From: Planctomycetales bacterium
Lineage (GTDB): Bacteria > Planctomycetota > Planctomycetia > Pirellulales > Pirellulaceae
Assembly (NCBI GenBank): GCA_020427005.1
Contig: JAGQOY010000015.1
Coordinates: forward strand, 1-64,000
Length of the DNA: 64,000 nt
Direction: 5' to 3'
The position numbers were made by a program, and so were the translations under genes. The notes under the pieces are model-generated. The model saw nothing but the letters and a program-made list of their open reading frames with translations. It ran no database searches and was not told the DNA's origin. Positions 54,641 through 64,000 of the stretch are shown here, in pieces (position 1 is the stretch's first letter; each line of letters begins with the position of its first letter).

Positions 54641-55630
54641 ATGAGATCGTTCAATTGGTTCGCAATCCTCGCAGTGTTTGGATGTTGCACAACTGCGACT
54701 TGTCAAACAGTTTCGGTCGACAGTCAGCTTCCCAGTTACAAAAAGGTTAGTGGCATTGCTGGCGGTAGCATGCTGAAGACCGTTGGATCCGATACCATGA
54801 ATAACATGGTAGGCCTGTGGACAGAAGAATTTAAGAAGCTCTACCCAGGTGTAAAAACCGCAGTAGATGGCAAAGGCTCCTCAAACGCGATTCCAGCCTT
54901 GACCGAGCGTCAAGCAACCTTCGGTCCGATGAGTCGTGACGCAAAGAAAAGCGAGATCACAGCTTTTTCAGAGAAGTTTGGTTATCCACCTTTATTGATT
55001 CCGACTGCTATCGATATGTTGGCTGTTTATGTCAACAAAGATAATCCGCTGGAGGGACTTTCCTTTCCTGAGATCGACTCCATTTTTTCGAGCACTCGGA
55101 AGCAAGGTGCAAAGCAACAAGCGGTCAAGTGGGGTGAATTTTTGAAACAACCTGCGTGGAGCAGCAAGTCCATCGCTTGTTACGGTCGCAATGCGTCCAG
55201 TGGTACGTACGGGTACTTCAAGGAAATGGTTCTGGCAGATGGCGATTACGGAACCTGGGTGGGAGAGGCCCCTGGCTCTTCATCCGTTGTTCAATCTGTG
55301 GGAGAGAACTTGTACGGAATTGGCTATAGCGGAATTGGCTATCGTACAGCAAATGTCAAACCACTCAAGTTATCCGTGGAATTGGGTGGCGCCTTAGTTG
55401 CCCCAGAACCAGCCAACGCTTTTGACGGAAGTTATCCGTTGGCTCGCTTTCTGTATTTGGCCGTAAACTATGATCCGCGCGGCAAGCTTGATCCGCTACA
55501 AACAGAGTTCCTGAAATTTGTATTAAGTAAGCCCGGCCAGGAACAGGTGATCAAAGACGGTTACTTGCCAGTCTCCGCAGACATTGCTCGCGAGGCATTG
55601 CTTTCCGTTGGCGTTGAACCTGGATTCTAG
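54641..55630 (+). CDS. pstS: Phosphate-binding protein PstS
   Basis: The periplasmic phosphate-binding subunit of the high-affinity PstSCAB importer. I chose the ATG at 54641 because it starts a signal peptide (MRSFNWFAILAVFGCCTTATC, possibly a lipoprotein Cys) with a tggagaa ribosome-binding-like region upstream; this gives 329 residues. Phosphate-site strings are present: TVGSDTMNN, the GKGSSNAIPAL loop, FGPMSRDAKKSE, and the NASSGTYGYFKE segment. The gene is followed 36 bases later by pstC. Likely induced by phosphate limitation. Confidence 0.93.
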   Translation: MRSFNWFAILAVFGCCTTATCQTVSVDSQLPSYKKVSGIAGGSMLKTVGSDTMNNMVGLWTEEFKKLYPGVKTAVDGKGSSNAIPALTERQATFGPMSRDAKKSEITAFSEKFGYPPLLIPTAIDMLAVYVNKDNPLEGLSFPEIDSIFSSTRKQGAKQQAVKWGEFLKQPAWSSKSIACYGRNASSGTYGYFKEMVLADGDYGTWVGEAPGSSSVVQSVGENLYGIGYSGIGYRTANVKPLKLSVELGGALVAPEPANAFDGSYPLARFLYLAVNYDPRGKLDPLQTEFLKFVLSKPGQEQVIKDGYLPVSADIAREALLSVGVEPGF

Positions 55631-55666
55631 TTCGCTGAGTTGTGATTCCATACTCTATGTTTTTCG

Positions 55667-58336
55667 GTGGTAGCCGAATTGGCCGCCACCGTCGACTATC
55701 GAACCTGGAAGTTTTGTGTGGCTGACAATACCGACAATGGGCAAAAGTCCTTTACTGGCCTAAATCGTCGCAAGCAAACGCCTTGGACAGTACGGTTTGG
55801 CGATAAACTGGCGTCTCGCACCATTACGGTTGGAGGTATTGGCACCATCATCGCTGTGATGCTGGTTGTGGTTGTTCTAATTGCTACTGCAGCCCCTCTC
55901 TTTTTTAAGCCCCAAATCCAGGACTGGGTCCAGTTTTCACTACCCGATTATGAGCAATTCGGCTGCGATGAAAACAGCCAGTTGTTATGGGGCATGCTGG
56001 AAAACGGCTCGATCGAGGTGCGTAGCACACACGACGGTAGTTTGCTCAGTACTTTCGATGCACCTGATTCCACAGCTGCTATCACCTGCACGCATCTCTC
56101 AATTGACCGACGGCTCCTTACGCTTGGATATGCTGACGGAACGGTGCGCTCTACGGAACTTAATTTCTTAACGGAATTACTTGCATCGAGTGCTTTGCCA
56201 TCGGAGGTTCGAATCTCTCCCGAGAATCCCATGCAGACCTATGAAGATTCCGTTTATGAGTATTTCGATCGATTCGGAGTTCGTCGCACGACGCTGACTC
56301 CTCCTAATTGGTCGACGCCAAGAGAATTGGGTACGCAACCTGTGATCGCCTGCGATTATCTACCTCCTGGTACAACCAACCGATTTGCTACTTCCTCAAT
56401 AGCCTATCTGGCTGCCATAGTGGGAGACGAAATCGTATTGGCAGAAATAGAGTCCAAACGAAACTTGTTGACCCGGAAGACTACCGAATCGCTTCAAGTG
56501 CAGCGTTGCCCCTTACTTCAGAGGACGATCGACCAATCCCCATTGCTGCTCATGCTATGGGATGGGGAACGCCAAATCGTTGTTGCATGGAAAAATGGCA
56601 AATTAGATCGTTACGCGAAATTGGAAAATGAGCTACGATTTGCAGAGTCCTCCGACGCGAATCTTGACGGTGGCAGCTTGACGTGTGCGGCACCATTACT
56701 TGCCCGTCAGACGTTAATGTGCGGCGACTCACTCGGAAATGTGACCGGTTGGATGATCGTTCAACCCTCTGATCCCACGACCATCACTACTACCGACGGT
56801 ATGGTAATGGTACCAGCCCGAGAACTAAAAACCGGTGACCAGGCGATTCAAAGTATTTCAAGCAGCCAGCAAAGCCATGTCGCGTTGATTGGCTCGCAGT
56901 CCGGGGAATTTTCCCTGGCCTACCTTACCAATCAAAATCGACTACAAAGCTTCCGATCTCCGCTCACATCACAAACAAACGCCTTCTTGAACCCGGTAGA
57001 CAACTCGATTTTCTCGATCGGATATGGTTCGATTGCTTGGTGTCCGGTTCAGTTAGGCTACCCGGCCGCTTCGCTTCGCGGATACTTTGGGAAGGTCTGG
57101 TATGAGGGTCATGACAGACCAAAGTACATTTGGCAGAGCTCCTCAGGTACCGAAACGGCGGAAGCAAAATTTAGTTTGGTACCATTGGTTTTCGGCACTA
57201 TTAAAGCCACCTTGTATGCAATGCTTTTTAGTATTCCACTGGCGATGTGCGCTGCAGTGTATACGAGCGAATTCCTTTCTCCAAAGTCTCGCAGCCGTGT
57301 CAAACCAATAATAGAATTCATGGCTAGTTTGCCTAGCGTCGTTTTGGGGTATATCGCGGCCTTAGTGCTAGCACCTGCCCTACAGACGAATTTGATGACT
57401 GTCATTTTGTCGGTCTATTTGATACCTCTATCATTTGTAACAGCAGGCCATGCCTGGAACCTTGTACCGCAAAATGTCAGCGCTCGAACAATGGTACTTC
57501 GGCTGCCTCTCCTGTTAGCAACTTTATTTGTGGCTTGTCTACTGGCTTGGTTACTCAGTGACCCCATTGAACAAGCGTGGTTCTCGGGAGACATTGTGCA
57601 ATGGCTTTCCGGTAGCGGCGATCAAGCAGCAGGCGGATGGATTTTGGCACTATTACCACTCGTGTCTTTACTATCGGTATTGGCTCTTAACGGTCCACTG
57701 GCCATTCCCATTCATAGACAAGCCGTTCATCAAACTCCTAAAACTTTCGCGCGTTATTCTTTGGCTCGACTGGCCGTCACGGTAGCAGTCATCTGTGGAT
57801 TGTCCATCTTGTTTGGCCACATGGTTGCGTCGTGGGGATGGGATCTACGGGACAGCTTTCTGACTGGCTACAAAGATCGCAATGCCATGCTAGTAGGTTT
57901 TGCACTCGGCTTTTGCGTCATACCACTCATCTACACAATTAGTGAAGATGCTTTGCAAAGTGTTCCGCGACAATTGCGAAGCGCTGCGTTGGGCTGTGGG
58001 GCAACTCCTTGGCAAACGACGACACGCGTCGTGATCCCTAGCGCTATGAGTGGTTTGTTTAGCGCGATCATGATTGGACTCGGTCGGGCTGTCGGCGAAA
58101 CCATGGTCGTGCTCATGGCATCCGGCAACACTCCGCTGACTGAATGGAATCCATTCAACGGTTTTCAAACGCTGTCGGCCACGCTCGCTACAGAGCTTCC
58201 TGAAGCCGCCAAGGGGAGCATACATTATCGCACTCTATTTCTGGCCGCACTCCTGCTATTCATGCTGACCTTGATTGCCAATACCTTGGCCGAATTGGTC
58301 CGCATAAGGTTTAGGAAACGGGCCAGTCAACTATGA
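55667..58336 (+). CDS. pstC: Phosphate ABC permease PstC with large extracytoplasmic propeller-like domain
   Basis: A membrane subunit of the phosphate importer, 889 residues against about 320 for E. coli PstC. After TM1 (about 54-79) comes a domain of about 420 residues that reads like a beta propeller (repeated WGMLENGSIEVRS, LSIDRRLLTLGYADGTVRS and GQTG/S-type strands). The permease core starts near 503 (LVFGTIKATLYAMLFSIPLA, YTSEFLSPKSRS, LPSVVLGYIAAL). An additional hydrophobic insert (about 605-720) sits inside the core. The EAA-like coupling loop is LRSAALGCGATPWQTTTRVVIPSA, then GRAVGETMVVLMASGN. The start is a GTG at 55667 and is uncertain. Its last four bases overlap pstA (ATGA). 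Confidence 0.9.
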   Translation: MVAELAATVDYRTWKFCVADNTDNGQKSFTGLNRRKQTPWTVRFGDKLASRTITVGGIGTIIAVMLVVVVLIATAAPLFFKPQIQDWVQFSLPDYEQFGCDENSQLLWGMLENGSIEVRSTHDGSLLSTFDAPDSTAAITCTHLSIDRRLLTLGYADGTVRSTELNFLTELLASSALPSEVRISPENPMQTYEDSVYEYFDRFGVRRTTLTPPNWSTPRELGTQPVIACDYLPPGTTNRFATSSIAYLAAIVGDEIVLAEIESKRNLLTRKTTESLQVQRCPLLQRTIDQSPLLLMLWDGERQIVVAWKNGKLDRYAKLENELRFAESSDANLDGGSLTCAAPLLARQTLMCGDSLGNVTGWMIVQPSDPTTITTTDGMVMVPARELKTGDQAIQSISSSQQSHVALIGSQSGEFSLAYLTNQNRLQSFRSPLTSQTNAFLNPVDNSIFSIGYGSIAWCPVQLGYPAASLRGYFGKVWYEGHDRPKYIWQSSSGTETAEAKFSLVPLVFGTIKATLYAMLFSIPLAMCAAVYTSEFLSPKSRSRVKPIIEFMASLPSVVLGYIAALVLAPALQTNLMTVILSVYLIPLSFVTAGHAWNLVPQNVSARTMVLRLPLLLATLFVACLLAWLLSDPIEQAWFSGDIVQWLSGSGDQAAGGWILALLPLVSLLSVLALNGPLAIPIHRQAVHQTPKTFARYSLARLAVTVAVICGLSILFGHMVASWGWDLRDSFLTGYKDRNAMLVGFALGFCVIPLIYTISEDALQSVPRQLRSAALGCGATPWQTTTRVVIPSAMSGLFSAIMIGLGRAVGETMVVLMASGNTPLTEWNPFNGFQTLSATLATELPEAAKGSIHYRTLFLAALLLFMLTLIANTLAELVRIRFRKRASQL

Positions 58337-61146
58337 ACCAACAGACCAACAAGCAAAACGTTGACTCGGCTGCAGCCGCTACGCTGGGTAGGCGGCGTTC
58401 GGCGTTTCGAAAACTTCGTAGCACGCAGCAAACCGGCTTTTCGATGCTGTCGCGCGGTGAACCTTTAGTTTGGCTCACCGGAGGTTTGTTAGTAGTTTGC
58501 CTCGTGATGATTGTCGCGCTGTTCGGCTTTATCATCTCATCCGGCTTGCCTACATTCTGGCCTCGAACTGTAAATCTGTTAGTTTTGAATGACGGCTCTT
58601 TGAACATTGGCCAATTGCAGAGCACCAAGATTTCTCGATTCTCTGATACCTCTGCCAGCTCGAACAAAACTGCCGCCTCTCAAGCCAAGAAATCGATTAG
58701 CTGGAATTTCCGGACTGGAAATTATGATATTACAAACGAACATTATCGATGGTTTGAAGCCGATCAGCTCGACTCTCGCGGCATTCTGACTCCTTCAATG
58801 GCGGTCATCGTTGAACGGGAGTCTTGGGGACGACTATATGGCCTGCCGACCAACGTGCTTCAACTGCAACTATTGGACCCGTATATATCGATGTGGCCAA
58901 GCAAGCCTGACCTCAGGCCCGCGTTGGAACATGGGTTGTCGTCAGAGACTCTCTCAGAGCTTTCTATCGCGGAACAGAGTTTACGTGAACTAAGTAACAA
59001 AGTGGAATCGAACTGGCTACTTTCCTTGATCAACTCGGTATCGTCCAAAGCTCTTGAGCTGAGATATCAACTTAACGCCGAACTGCTTTCAGCTGATGCG
59101 ACAAGTGCACCAGCCAAAACTTCCCAGGTTTCATTTCAATGCAGCCAGGAGCCAGAGGGCGACTGGCAACTAGTGTCCAGTGAAACATCGAACATCTATG
59201 CATTGCGGAAAGTATGGTCCAATCCAGTTGAGGTCCTGGATTTACTCAAGCAGGAAATTACACAAGCCGGTCGTTGGCGCGATGAAGAGACAAATGTGAA
59301 GTGGCAGATGAGTCGCCTAGATGCAAGCGTCGCCCAGCTACGACTCGAAGTTCGACAGGTCGAATTGCGGTCTGGCCTGCGTTTGGCCACACCACTGGAA
59401 GAATCCCATGCACTGCTTGAAGAGCTATGTTTACTTGAAAACGAACTAGCACAGCTTAGCCGACTCAAAGATTCCCTGAATTCTTTGATTGGTCAAGATA
59501 CCATTTGGAAAGAAGCTTCCCAACAACTAACTGAATATTTAGCAAACCAGCAACCTGAACAGCACGCGGCGGCTCAGTTGGCACTTGATGAGTGGCTTAG
59601 CGCGGCCGCTCTCAATAATACGGCTCTTGCCGCAGCCTGCAGAAACTATTTTTCAGGTTACAAAAGGGCTTGGCACGCCAAAATCCCTCTACAATCGCAG
59701 CTCGACCAGCTGGAGCGACTCATGCTCCGAACCGAAGTTCGGTTTGCAATCCCTACGGATGCTTTACAGTTTTCCGAAGCCAACGACCTTGACATTTCAA
59801 GTCTGATCGCTGGTCAAATCTCGCCCAACTTGGCGTCTCAGTTGAAGAATTCAGTCGGCGAAGCTATTAACTTGAAAACTTCGACGGACGTGGTAAGCGA
59901 TACTCTTAAACTAGTTTCCATCCAAACGCTGCAAAATGAACAGCGTCTACTGGCAGTTACATCTGCGGGATACACGGCCGAGCAATCGCCTTCCCCACAG
60001 TTGCGTCTATTCGGTGAAAAATCACTCACTTGCCGAGAGATCATTCGCCTAGTAGACGTTAACCGACTCACATGGCTCGACAAAGCAGACGTGTATCTGG
60101 CCCGGTGGCACGAATTTATTTTTGACAAGCCTCGTGAATCGAATACTGAAGGTGGCGTTTTTCCTGCTATCTGGGGCATGGTGGTCATGACCGTTATCAT
60201 GACCATAGCTGTTGTGCCTTTCGGAATAATGAGCGCCCTCTATCTTCGGGAGTATGCAAAGAGTGGACCACTTGTTTCTTTGATTCGGATCTCCATCAAC
60301 AACTTGGCCGGTGTACCCTCTATTGTCTACGGCGTCTTTGGGTTTTCATTCTTTTGCTACATGATTGGAGCATTTGTTGATGGTGGTGCGGAAAACGCTG
60401 ATCTCAGCGTTTTCCCCAAACCCATCTGGTTCGCTGTTTTGGCTGTTGCAGCTGTGGCTGGCACATCCGCATTCCTAATCGGTTTGTTGAGCGGAGTTAG
60501 CAACTCGGCAAAATCAAAGGATACTAGTTGGATCCGGCGTAGTACGTTCGTTCTTTGGCTCTTGTGCCTAGCGGCGATGGTCTTGTTGATTTTTGGGAAT
60601 CCTTTTTTCCATGGCTTTTACCAGGCATCCCTTCCAAATCCAACTTTTGGAAAAGGCGGTTTGTTGTGGGGATCATTAACATTGGCACTCTTGACCTTGC
60701 CGGTCGTAATTGTTGCCACAGAGGAGGCTCTGGCGGCGGTCCCCAATTCTCTTCGCGAAGGTTCACTGGCCTGCGGAGCCAGCAAATGGCAAACTATCCG
60801 CCGTATTGTGCTTCCTTACGCTCGCCCAGGAATCTTGACGGGAGCTATTCTCGCAATGGCACGTGGAGCCGGCGAAGTGGCGCCCTTGATGCTGGTGGGC
60901 GCGTTGCCAAGCGCTCCCGACTTGCCGGCTGACAGCGAATTCCCATTTGTACACCCATCGCGTACCTTTATGCATCTGGGATACCAGATTTTCACGCTTG
61001 GGTTTCAGAGCCAGAATAGTGAGGCTGCCAAACCGATGGTGTACACATGTACGTTATTGCTGTTAGCGATTATTGCGACCTTAAATATTTCAGCTATCTT
61101 GCTACGAAATCGGCTGAAACGAAAATTCCAAAGCAACCAGTTCTAA
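58333..61146 (+). CDS. pstA: Phosphate ABC permease PstA with very large extracytoplasmic insert
   Basis: The second membrane subunit, 937 residues against about 300 for classical PstA. TM1 is at about 46-74 ([20 protein letters not shown]). An insert of some 530 residues (about 76-605), rich in helices and heptads (repeated ELxxL patterns such as [14 protein letters not shown] and [18 protein letters not shown]), separates it from the core, which begins [18 protein letters not shown]. Core motifs are [31 protein letters not shown], the coupling loop [22 protein letters not shown] and [17 protein letters not shown]. It overlaps pstC by four bases and precedes pstB by 28. The extra domains in PstC and PstA may interact with each other outside the membrane. 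Confidence 0.9.
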   Translation: MNQQTNKQNVDSAAAATLGRRRSAFRKLRSTQQTGFSMLSRGEPLVWLTGGLLVVCLVMIVALFGFIISSGLPTFWPRTVNLLVLNDGSLNIGQLQSTKISRFSDTSASSNKTAASQAKKSISWNFRTGNYDITNEHYRWFEADQLDSRGILTPSMAVIVERESWGRLYGLPTNVLQLQLLDPYISMWPSKPDLRPALEHGLSSETLSELSIAEQSLRELSNKVESNWLLSLINSVSSKALELRYQLNAELLSADATSAPAKTSQVSFQCSQEPEGDWQLVSSETSNIYALRKVWSNPVEVLDLLKQEITQAGRWRDEETNVKWQMSRLDASVAQLRLEVRQVELRSGLRLATPLEESHALLEELCLLENELAQLSRLKDSLNSLIGQDTIWKEASQQLTEYLANQQPEQHAAAQLALDEWLSAAALNNTALAAACRNYFSGYKRAWHAKIPLQSQLDQLERLMLRTEVRFAIPTDALQFSEANDLDISSLIAGQISPNLASQLKNSVGEAINLKTSTDVVSDTLKLVSIQTLQNEQRLLAVTSAGYTAEQSPSPQLRLFGEKSLTCREIIRLVDVNRLTWLDKADVYLARWHEFIFDKPRESNTEGGVFPAIWGMVVMTVIMTIAVVPFGIMSALYLREYAKSGPLVSLIRISINNLAGVPSIVYGVFGFSFFCYMIGAFVDGGAENADLSVFPKPIWFAVLAVAAVAGTSAFLIGLLSGVSNSAKSKDTSWIRRSTFVLWLLCLAAMVLLIFGNPFFHGFYQASLPNPTFGKGGLLWGSLTLALLTLPVVIVATEEALAAVPNSLREGSLACGASKWQTIRRIVLPYARPGILTGAILAMARGAGEVAPLMLVGALPSAPDLPADSEFPFVHPSRTFMHLGYQIFTLGFQSQNSEAAKPMVYTCTLLLLAIIATLNISAILLRNRLKRKFQSNQF

Positions 61147-61174
61147 CCATCCATTACCGCCGGTTTCCCGCGAC

Positions 61175-62029
61175 ATGAATATATCCAATGAACCTCATGA
61201 TCAACCTAGCAGGATAGCGGAGATCGCGGACGGCAAGGCCGTCAAAGCTGAAATCCACGATGAGGTAATGGCAGCCGAACCGGCTGTCCAAATACAGGAA
61301 TTCAACCTCTGGTATGGTGCCAAGCAGGCTCTGCATAATATTACGTTGCACATTCCCAGAAACCAGGTCACTGCCTTGATCGGTCCTAGCGGGTGTGGAA
61401 AATCGACATTGTTGCGGAGCGTAAATCGCATGAACGATCTGATCGACGGGCTGTCGGTTCAGGGCGAGATCCTATTGCGCGGCGAATCGATTTTTGCGCC
61501 AGGCGCCGATGTCATCGAATTGAGAAAACGAATGGGTATGGTCTTCCAAAAGCCCAATCCCTTCCCAATGAGCATTTTCGAGAATGTCGTCTTCCCGTTG
61601 CGTATCGATGGCCAACGCGACAAGAAAGTCCTTCGGGAGGTTTGCGAACAGAGTCTAAGAGGCGCTGCCTTGTGGAATGAAGTCAAGGATCGACTGCATG
61701 AGAGTGGCCTTGGCCTTTCCGGCGGACAACAACAGCGTCTGTGTATCGCTAGAGCTATTGCAAGCGACCCGGAAGTTCTATTGCTCGACGAACCATGCTC
61801 TGCCCTGGATCCCTTGGCAACAGGGAAAATTGAAGATCTCATCGACGAATTGCGAGGTAACTACACGATCTTGATCGTCACTCACAATATGCAACAAGCG
61901 TCGAGAGTTAGTGATTTTACAGCATTCATGTACCTTGGGAGACTGATCGAGTATGGTCCGACTACTCAGATTTTCACCAAGCCAAGATTGCGTGAAACGG
62001 AAGATTATGTGACGGGGCGATTCGGATAG
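61175..62029 (+). CDS. pstB: Phosphate ABC transporter ATP-binding protein PstB
   Basis: The ATPase that powers phosphate import, 284 residues. An N-terminal extension of about 40 residues precedes the usual start ([14 protein letters not shown]). Motifs: Walker [11 protein letters not shown]-loop region [15 protein letters not shown] (highly specific for PstB), signature [14 protein letters not shown], Walker [14 protein letters not shown] and switch His in IVTHNMQQA. The ending is the family's EDYVTGRFG. It closes the operon; no phoU or phoB/phoR follows in this window. Confidence 0.97.
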   Translation: MNISNEPHDQPSRIAEIADGKAVKAEIHDEVMAAEPAVQIQEFNLWYGAKQALHNITLHIPRNQVTALIGPSGCGKSTLLRSVNRMNDLIDGLSVQGEILLRGESIFAPGADVIELRKRMGMVFQKPNPFPMSIFENVVFPLRIDGQRDKKVLREVCEQSLRGAALWNEVKDRLHESGLGLSGGQQQRLCIARAIASDPEVLLLDEPCSALDPLATGKIEDLIDELRGNYTILIVTHNMQQASRVSDFTAFMYLGRLIEYGPTTQIFTKPRLRETEDYVTGRFG

Positions 62030-62179
62030 TCCCCGCGAGTATTGCCCTTACTCCCCTACCTCCTGGGTCCGTTCAATGAAAATGCTTGATCAACGTGCCC
62101 GATTATGATCTCGGTTTATCAATGGATGAGTATTGGATTTGGTCCGTGACGCGCGACAGCTTATTGCGAACGGGCATCA

Positions 62180-62205
62180 GCCAGTACCCGAAGCCTTCGG
62201 GCTAC
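62180..62205. repeat. Short hairpin, possible dispersed-repeat relic
   Basis: cccga (62187-62191) and tcggg (62197-62201) form a small hairpin inside gtacccgaagccttcgggctac. Its outer part, with acaaatc behind it, recalls the stem of the MITE-like element (cccgaagc... gcttcgggttacaaatc). It lies between pstB (plus) and the aldolase gene (minus) and might serve as a weak terminator. Similarity to the element is suggestive only. Confidence 0.4.
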
Positions 62206-62229
62206 AAATCATTTTATGCACACGGCTAT

Positions 62230-63321
62230 TTAGGATGATCCGAGCCATCGTGCCAGGTTTTCAGAGACAAACTCATCATCGGTTAGATGCGGATAGGACT
62301 CAATGACCCGAGTTATTTCATCGCTCTGACCGGGACTCATCCGTTCATTTGGGTCCAGGCACCAATTGCCTTCTAGCAATCCTTGCCGCCGAAGAACTTC
62401 ATGAATTCCAGCAATGCAACCACAAAACTGATTAGCTGCATCAAAAATCGCCGCATTCATGTCAGTTACTTGATGAGACAGAATATGTGTTTCTAGCCAT
62501 CTTTGAGAATCGATCGTCAGCTCACCAGTAACCAGGGCTCGGCATCTAGCGTGCAATTCTACAGCGGTCTTTGTCCAACAGGCCCAGTGTCCCAATAGGC
62601 CTCCAGTGAAACGGAGTGTTCGCAATTCTCCTTCTACCTCGAACTGGTAACTAGTCACAAGATCACTGACAATCGAGTCATCGTTTCCAGTATAGATTGC
62701 AATTTCCTGCCAACGGCTACTGCACCCAACCGCTCGTACGACATCCAATGTCTGGTAGCGATTGAAGGGAGCTATTTTTATGGCCAGGACTCCATTAATA
62801 TCAGCAAATTGGCGCCAGAAATCGAATGAAAGTCTTCGACCTCCAACAGCGGGCTGCAAGTAAAAACCAAAAAGTGGAATCACTTCCGCCACTTCAGCAC
62901 AGTGCCGAATAAGTTGCTGTTCATTATGCTCTCGAAGGGCGGCAAGTGAGAGTAAGCCTACGTCATAGCCTAGTTGCGAAGCAAGCTTCGCCTCTCGAAG
63001 AGCTTGATCGGTTTGCCCGCAAATGCCAGCAACCATAATTGGCTTCGCATGGACCAAGCTCACCGCTTTAGCCCGCCAATCCCTAACTGTTTCAATCGCC
63101 AGCCCCAGAACGTTTGCCAACAAATCATGCTTGGGATCGCGAATGGCGAATTGCGTAGTGTGAACCCCAATGGCTACGCCCCCAACACCTGAATCGAGGT
63201 AGTAACGCGTTAATGCCCGTTGTCGCGCGTAGTCCAACTTACGGTCTGCGGTCAGCGCCAAAGGATGAGCCGGAATAACAAGACCATGCAAAAGGCGGTC
63301 ACGTATCAACAAGTGATTCAT
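62230..63321 (-). CDS. DHDPS/NAL-family aldolase of unknown substrate
   Basis: A 363-residue class I aldolase-fold protein related to dihydrodipicolinate synthase and N-acetylneuraminate lyase. Family landmarks: an opening LLHGLVIPAHPLAL, GVGGVAIGVHTTQF (the GTTG region in altered form), the substrate-pocket Tyr in LFGFYLQPAVGG and the Schiff-base Lys in VLAIKIAPFNRYQTL. It is longer than DapA (about 290), with an unusual C-terminal half, and the phosphate-type GTTGE motif is replaced. It is therefore probably not lysine-biosynthetic DapA. It is transcribed right after the LRR gene (14-base gap) and before a plus-strand neighbour ends. Confidence 0.8.
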   Translation of the reverse strand: MNHLLIRDRLLHGLVIPAHPLALTADRKLDYARQRALTRYYLDSGVGGVAIGVHTTQFAIRDPKHDLLANVLGLAIETVRDWRAKAVSLVHAKPIMVAGICGQTDQALREAKLASQLGYDVGLLSLAALREHNEQQLIRHCAEVAEVIPLFGFYLQPAVGGRRLSFDFWRQFADINGVLAIKIAPFNRYQTLDVVRAVGCSSRWQEIAIYTGNDDSIVSDLVTSYQFEVEGELRTLRFTGGLLGHWACWTKTAVELHARCRALVTGELTIDSQRWLETHILSHQVTDMNAAIFDAANQFCGCIAGIHEVLRRQGLLEGNWCLDPNERMSPGQSDEITRVIESYPHLTDDEFVSENLARWLGSS

Positions 63322-63335
63322 TTATGCGCACCGTT

Positions 63336-64000
63336 TCAATCGCTAAGGCGTGCAGAGAACGCTTTCCAGGCGGACGGCGTAATTTGTGTCTCCGCCACGT
63401 CACATTGTTTAATTACCGGCAATGTCTTGAGAACGTCTAGAGTAGAATCTGTAACCCCGGTACCAGTCAGCCAGAGTACTTGTAGACTGGGGTGCCCCCG
63501 TATCGAGACAATATCTGCATCCCGTATCGGGCAATGACTTAGGTCCAACTCTTCCAGCTGGAGCTGTTTGGAAACGCGAACTACAGTCTCACCACCAACT
63601 GAGGTTCCTTCCAAGCTGAGCCTCCTTAACTGCGACAATTCCTTCAAAAATGCGGATTCAGCCTCTGAGATATTTGTGAAGGAAAGATCAAGCCAACGTA
63701 AATTCTTGAGTTGTGAGAGCATCCCCCAAGTCTCAGGTCTAAGCTCGCTGCCCGAGAGTACCAATTCTTCTATTTCTGGCTGAATTTGGACAAGGGCTGC
63801 CACATCAGCGTCATTCATGGTCAACGATTGCTGGTAACGCAACTGAGCCTTACTGTCGTTCAAATCCAACAGAGCATCTAACTCACGCCCCACCGGATCA
63901 CCATGGTAAACGCGCACCAACGCCTGTTGAACTGCCAAGCGGCCGGTCGGCTGTTTCGTCAGATTCATAAACACCTGGGTTAATCCGGCTGCATGCGTGT
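63336..64000 (-). CDS. Leucine-rich-repeat protein, 5' end outside window
   Basis: The frame is open to the right-hand window edge, so the start is probably beyond base 64000; an internal GTG at 63974 and an ATG at 63968 are the first candidates seen. Residues from 63974 include regular LRRs of about 23-25 residues, typical of planctomycete ribonuclease-inhibitor-like repeats (LKNLRWLDLSFTNISEAES, LSQLRRLSLEGTSVGGETV, LQLEELDLSHCPIRDADIV, PSLQVLWLTGTGVTDSTLD). There is no enzymatic domain in the visible part. The DHDPS-like aldolase follows at 14 bases, so the two are probably cotranscribed. Function is unknown; LRRs imply binding. Confidence 0.78.
   Translation of the reverse strand, partial: THAAGLTQVFMNLTKQPTGRLAVQQALVRVYHGDPVGRELDALLDLNDSKAQLRYQQSLTMNDADVAALVQIQPEIEELVLSGSELRPETWGMLSQLKNLRWLDLSFTNISEAESAFLKELSQLRRLSLEGTSVGGETVVRVSKQLQLEELDLSHCPIRDADIVSIRGHPSLQVLWLTGTGVTDSTLDVLKTLPVIKQCDVAETQITPSAWKAFSARLSD

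Noticed and set aside
62230-63321. Calling the aldolase dapA
   Set aside because: The GTTGE-type motif is altered, the protein is about 70 residues longer than DapA and no lysine genes are nearby.
1-64000. CRISPR arrays, tRNA/rRNA genes, prophage or complete insertion sequence
   Set aside because: No regularly spaced direct repeats, no cloverleaf-like sequences and no transposase, integrase or phage structural genes were recognised.

Overview
The window reads as planctomycete DNA, most like the Pirellulaceae/Rhodopirellula group. The basis is the density of families that are almost a signature of that phylum: DUF1501, DUF1549/DUF1553, DUF1552, DUF1587-1595, PPC-domain proteins, WD40-bearing c-type cytochromes, an anti-sigma protein joined to a DUF1559/pseudopilin-like domain, and Hanks-type kinases. 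Base composition is moderate and uniform, genes are loosely packed with intergenic gaps of several hundred bases, and operons are short. I saw no tRNA, rRNA, CRISPR array or intact transposase.

Layout. 1-2057: a five-heme cytochrome (cut by the window edge) and a small cytochrome-b-like membrane protein. 2203-5272: a WYL regulator, two TatA-type genes, and a toxin-antitoxin-like nucleotidyltransferase pair. 6079-13070: a type II NADH dehydrogenase facing a giant 1733-residue cytochrome/WD40/DUF1549/DUF1553 protein, with degenerate fragments of both genes between them that reveal an old tandem duplication. 13385-17332: an ECF sigma factor, an anti-sigma/pseudopilin-like fusion and a PhoD-type phosphatase. 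17511-18738: csrA and fliW, separated by a miniature inverted-repeat element. 19217-21278: a site-2 protease and a PIG-L deacetylase, with a second, more complete copy of that element between them. 21582-25358: a DUF1592-type cytochrome plus DUF1552 pair. 25527-29895: inositol-phosphatase family protein, NMT1-like binding lipoprotein, histidine kinase and response regulator on the minus strand. 30442-35410: a membrane Ser/Thr kinase, an FHA-pseudokinase, a PDZ protein and MutY. 35550-41289: a large five-heme propeller protein and a CNT nucleoside transporter. 41786-51801: DUF1501, PPC protein, DUF1549/1553 protein, WD40/coiled-coil cytochrome (frameshifted) and a Tat-exported Gfo/Idh/MocA oxidoreductase. 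52465-54240: a quinone oxidoreductase and a small secreted protein. 54641-62029: the pstSCAB phosphate uptake operon with very large extra domains in PstC and PstA. 62230-64000: a DHDPS-family aldolase and a leucine-rich-repeat protein (cut by the window edge).

How the genes fit together. Most of the window encodes exported redox proteins. Several probably leave by the Tat pathway, and two tatA-type genes are present. The most informative internal comparison is that the 1733-residue protein is collinear with a fusion of the two neighbouring proteins at 45771-48224 and 48250-50455. This suggests that those two proteins form one complex. The pst operon, PhoD and a candidate Pho box point to phosphate scavenging. 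Two signalling modules stand out: a binding protein, histidine kinase and receiver with no transporter genes, and an active kinase followed by an FHA-pseudokinase.
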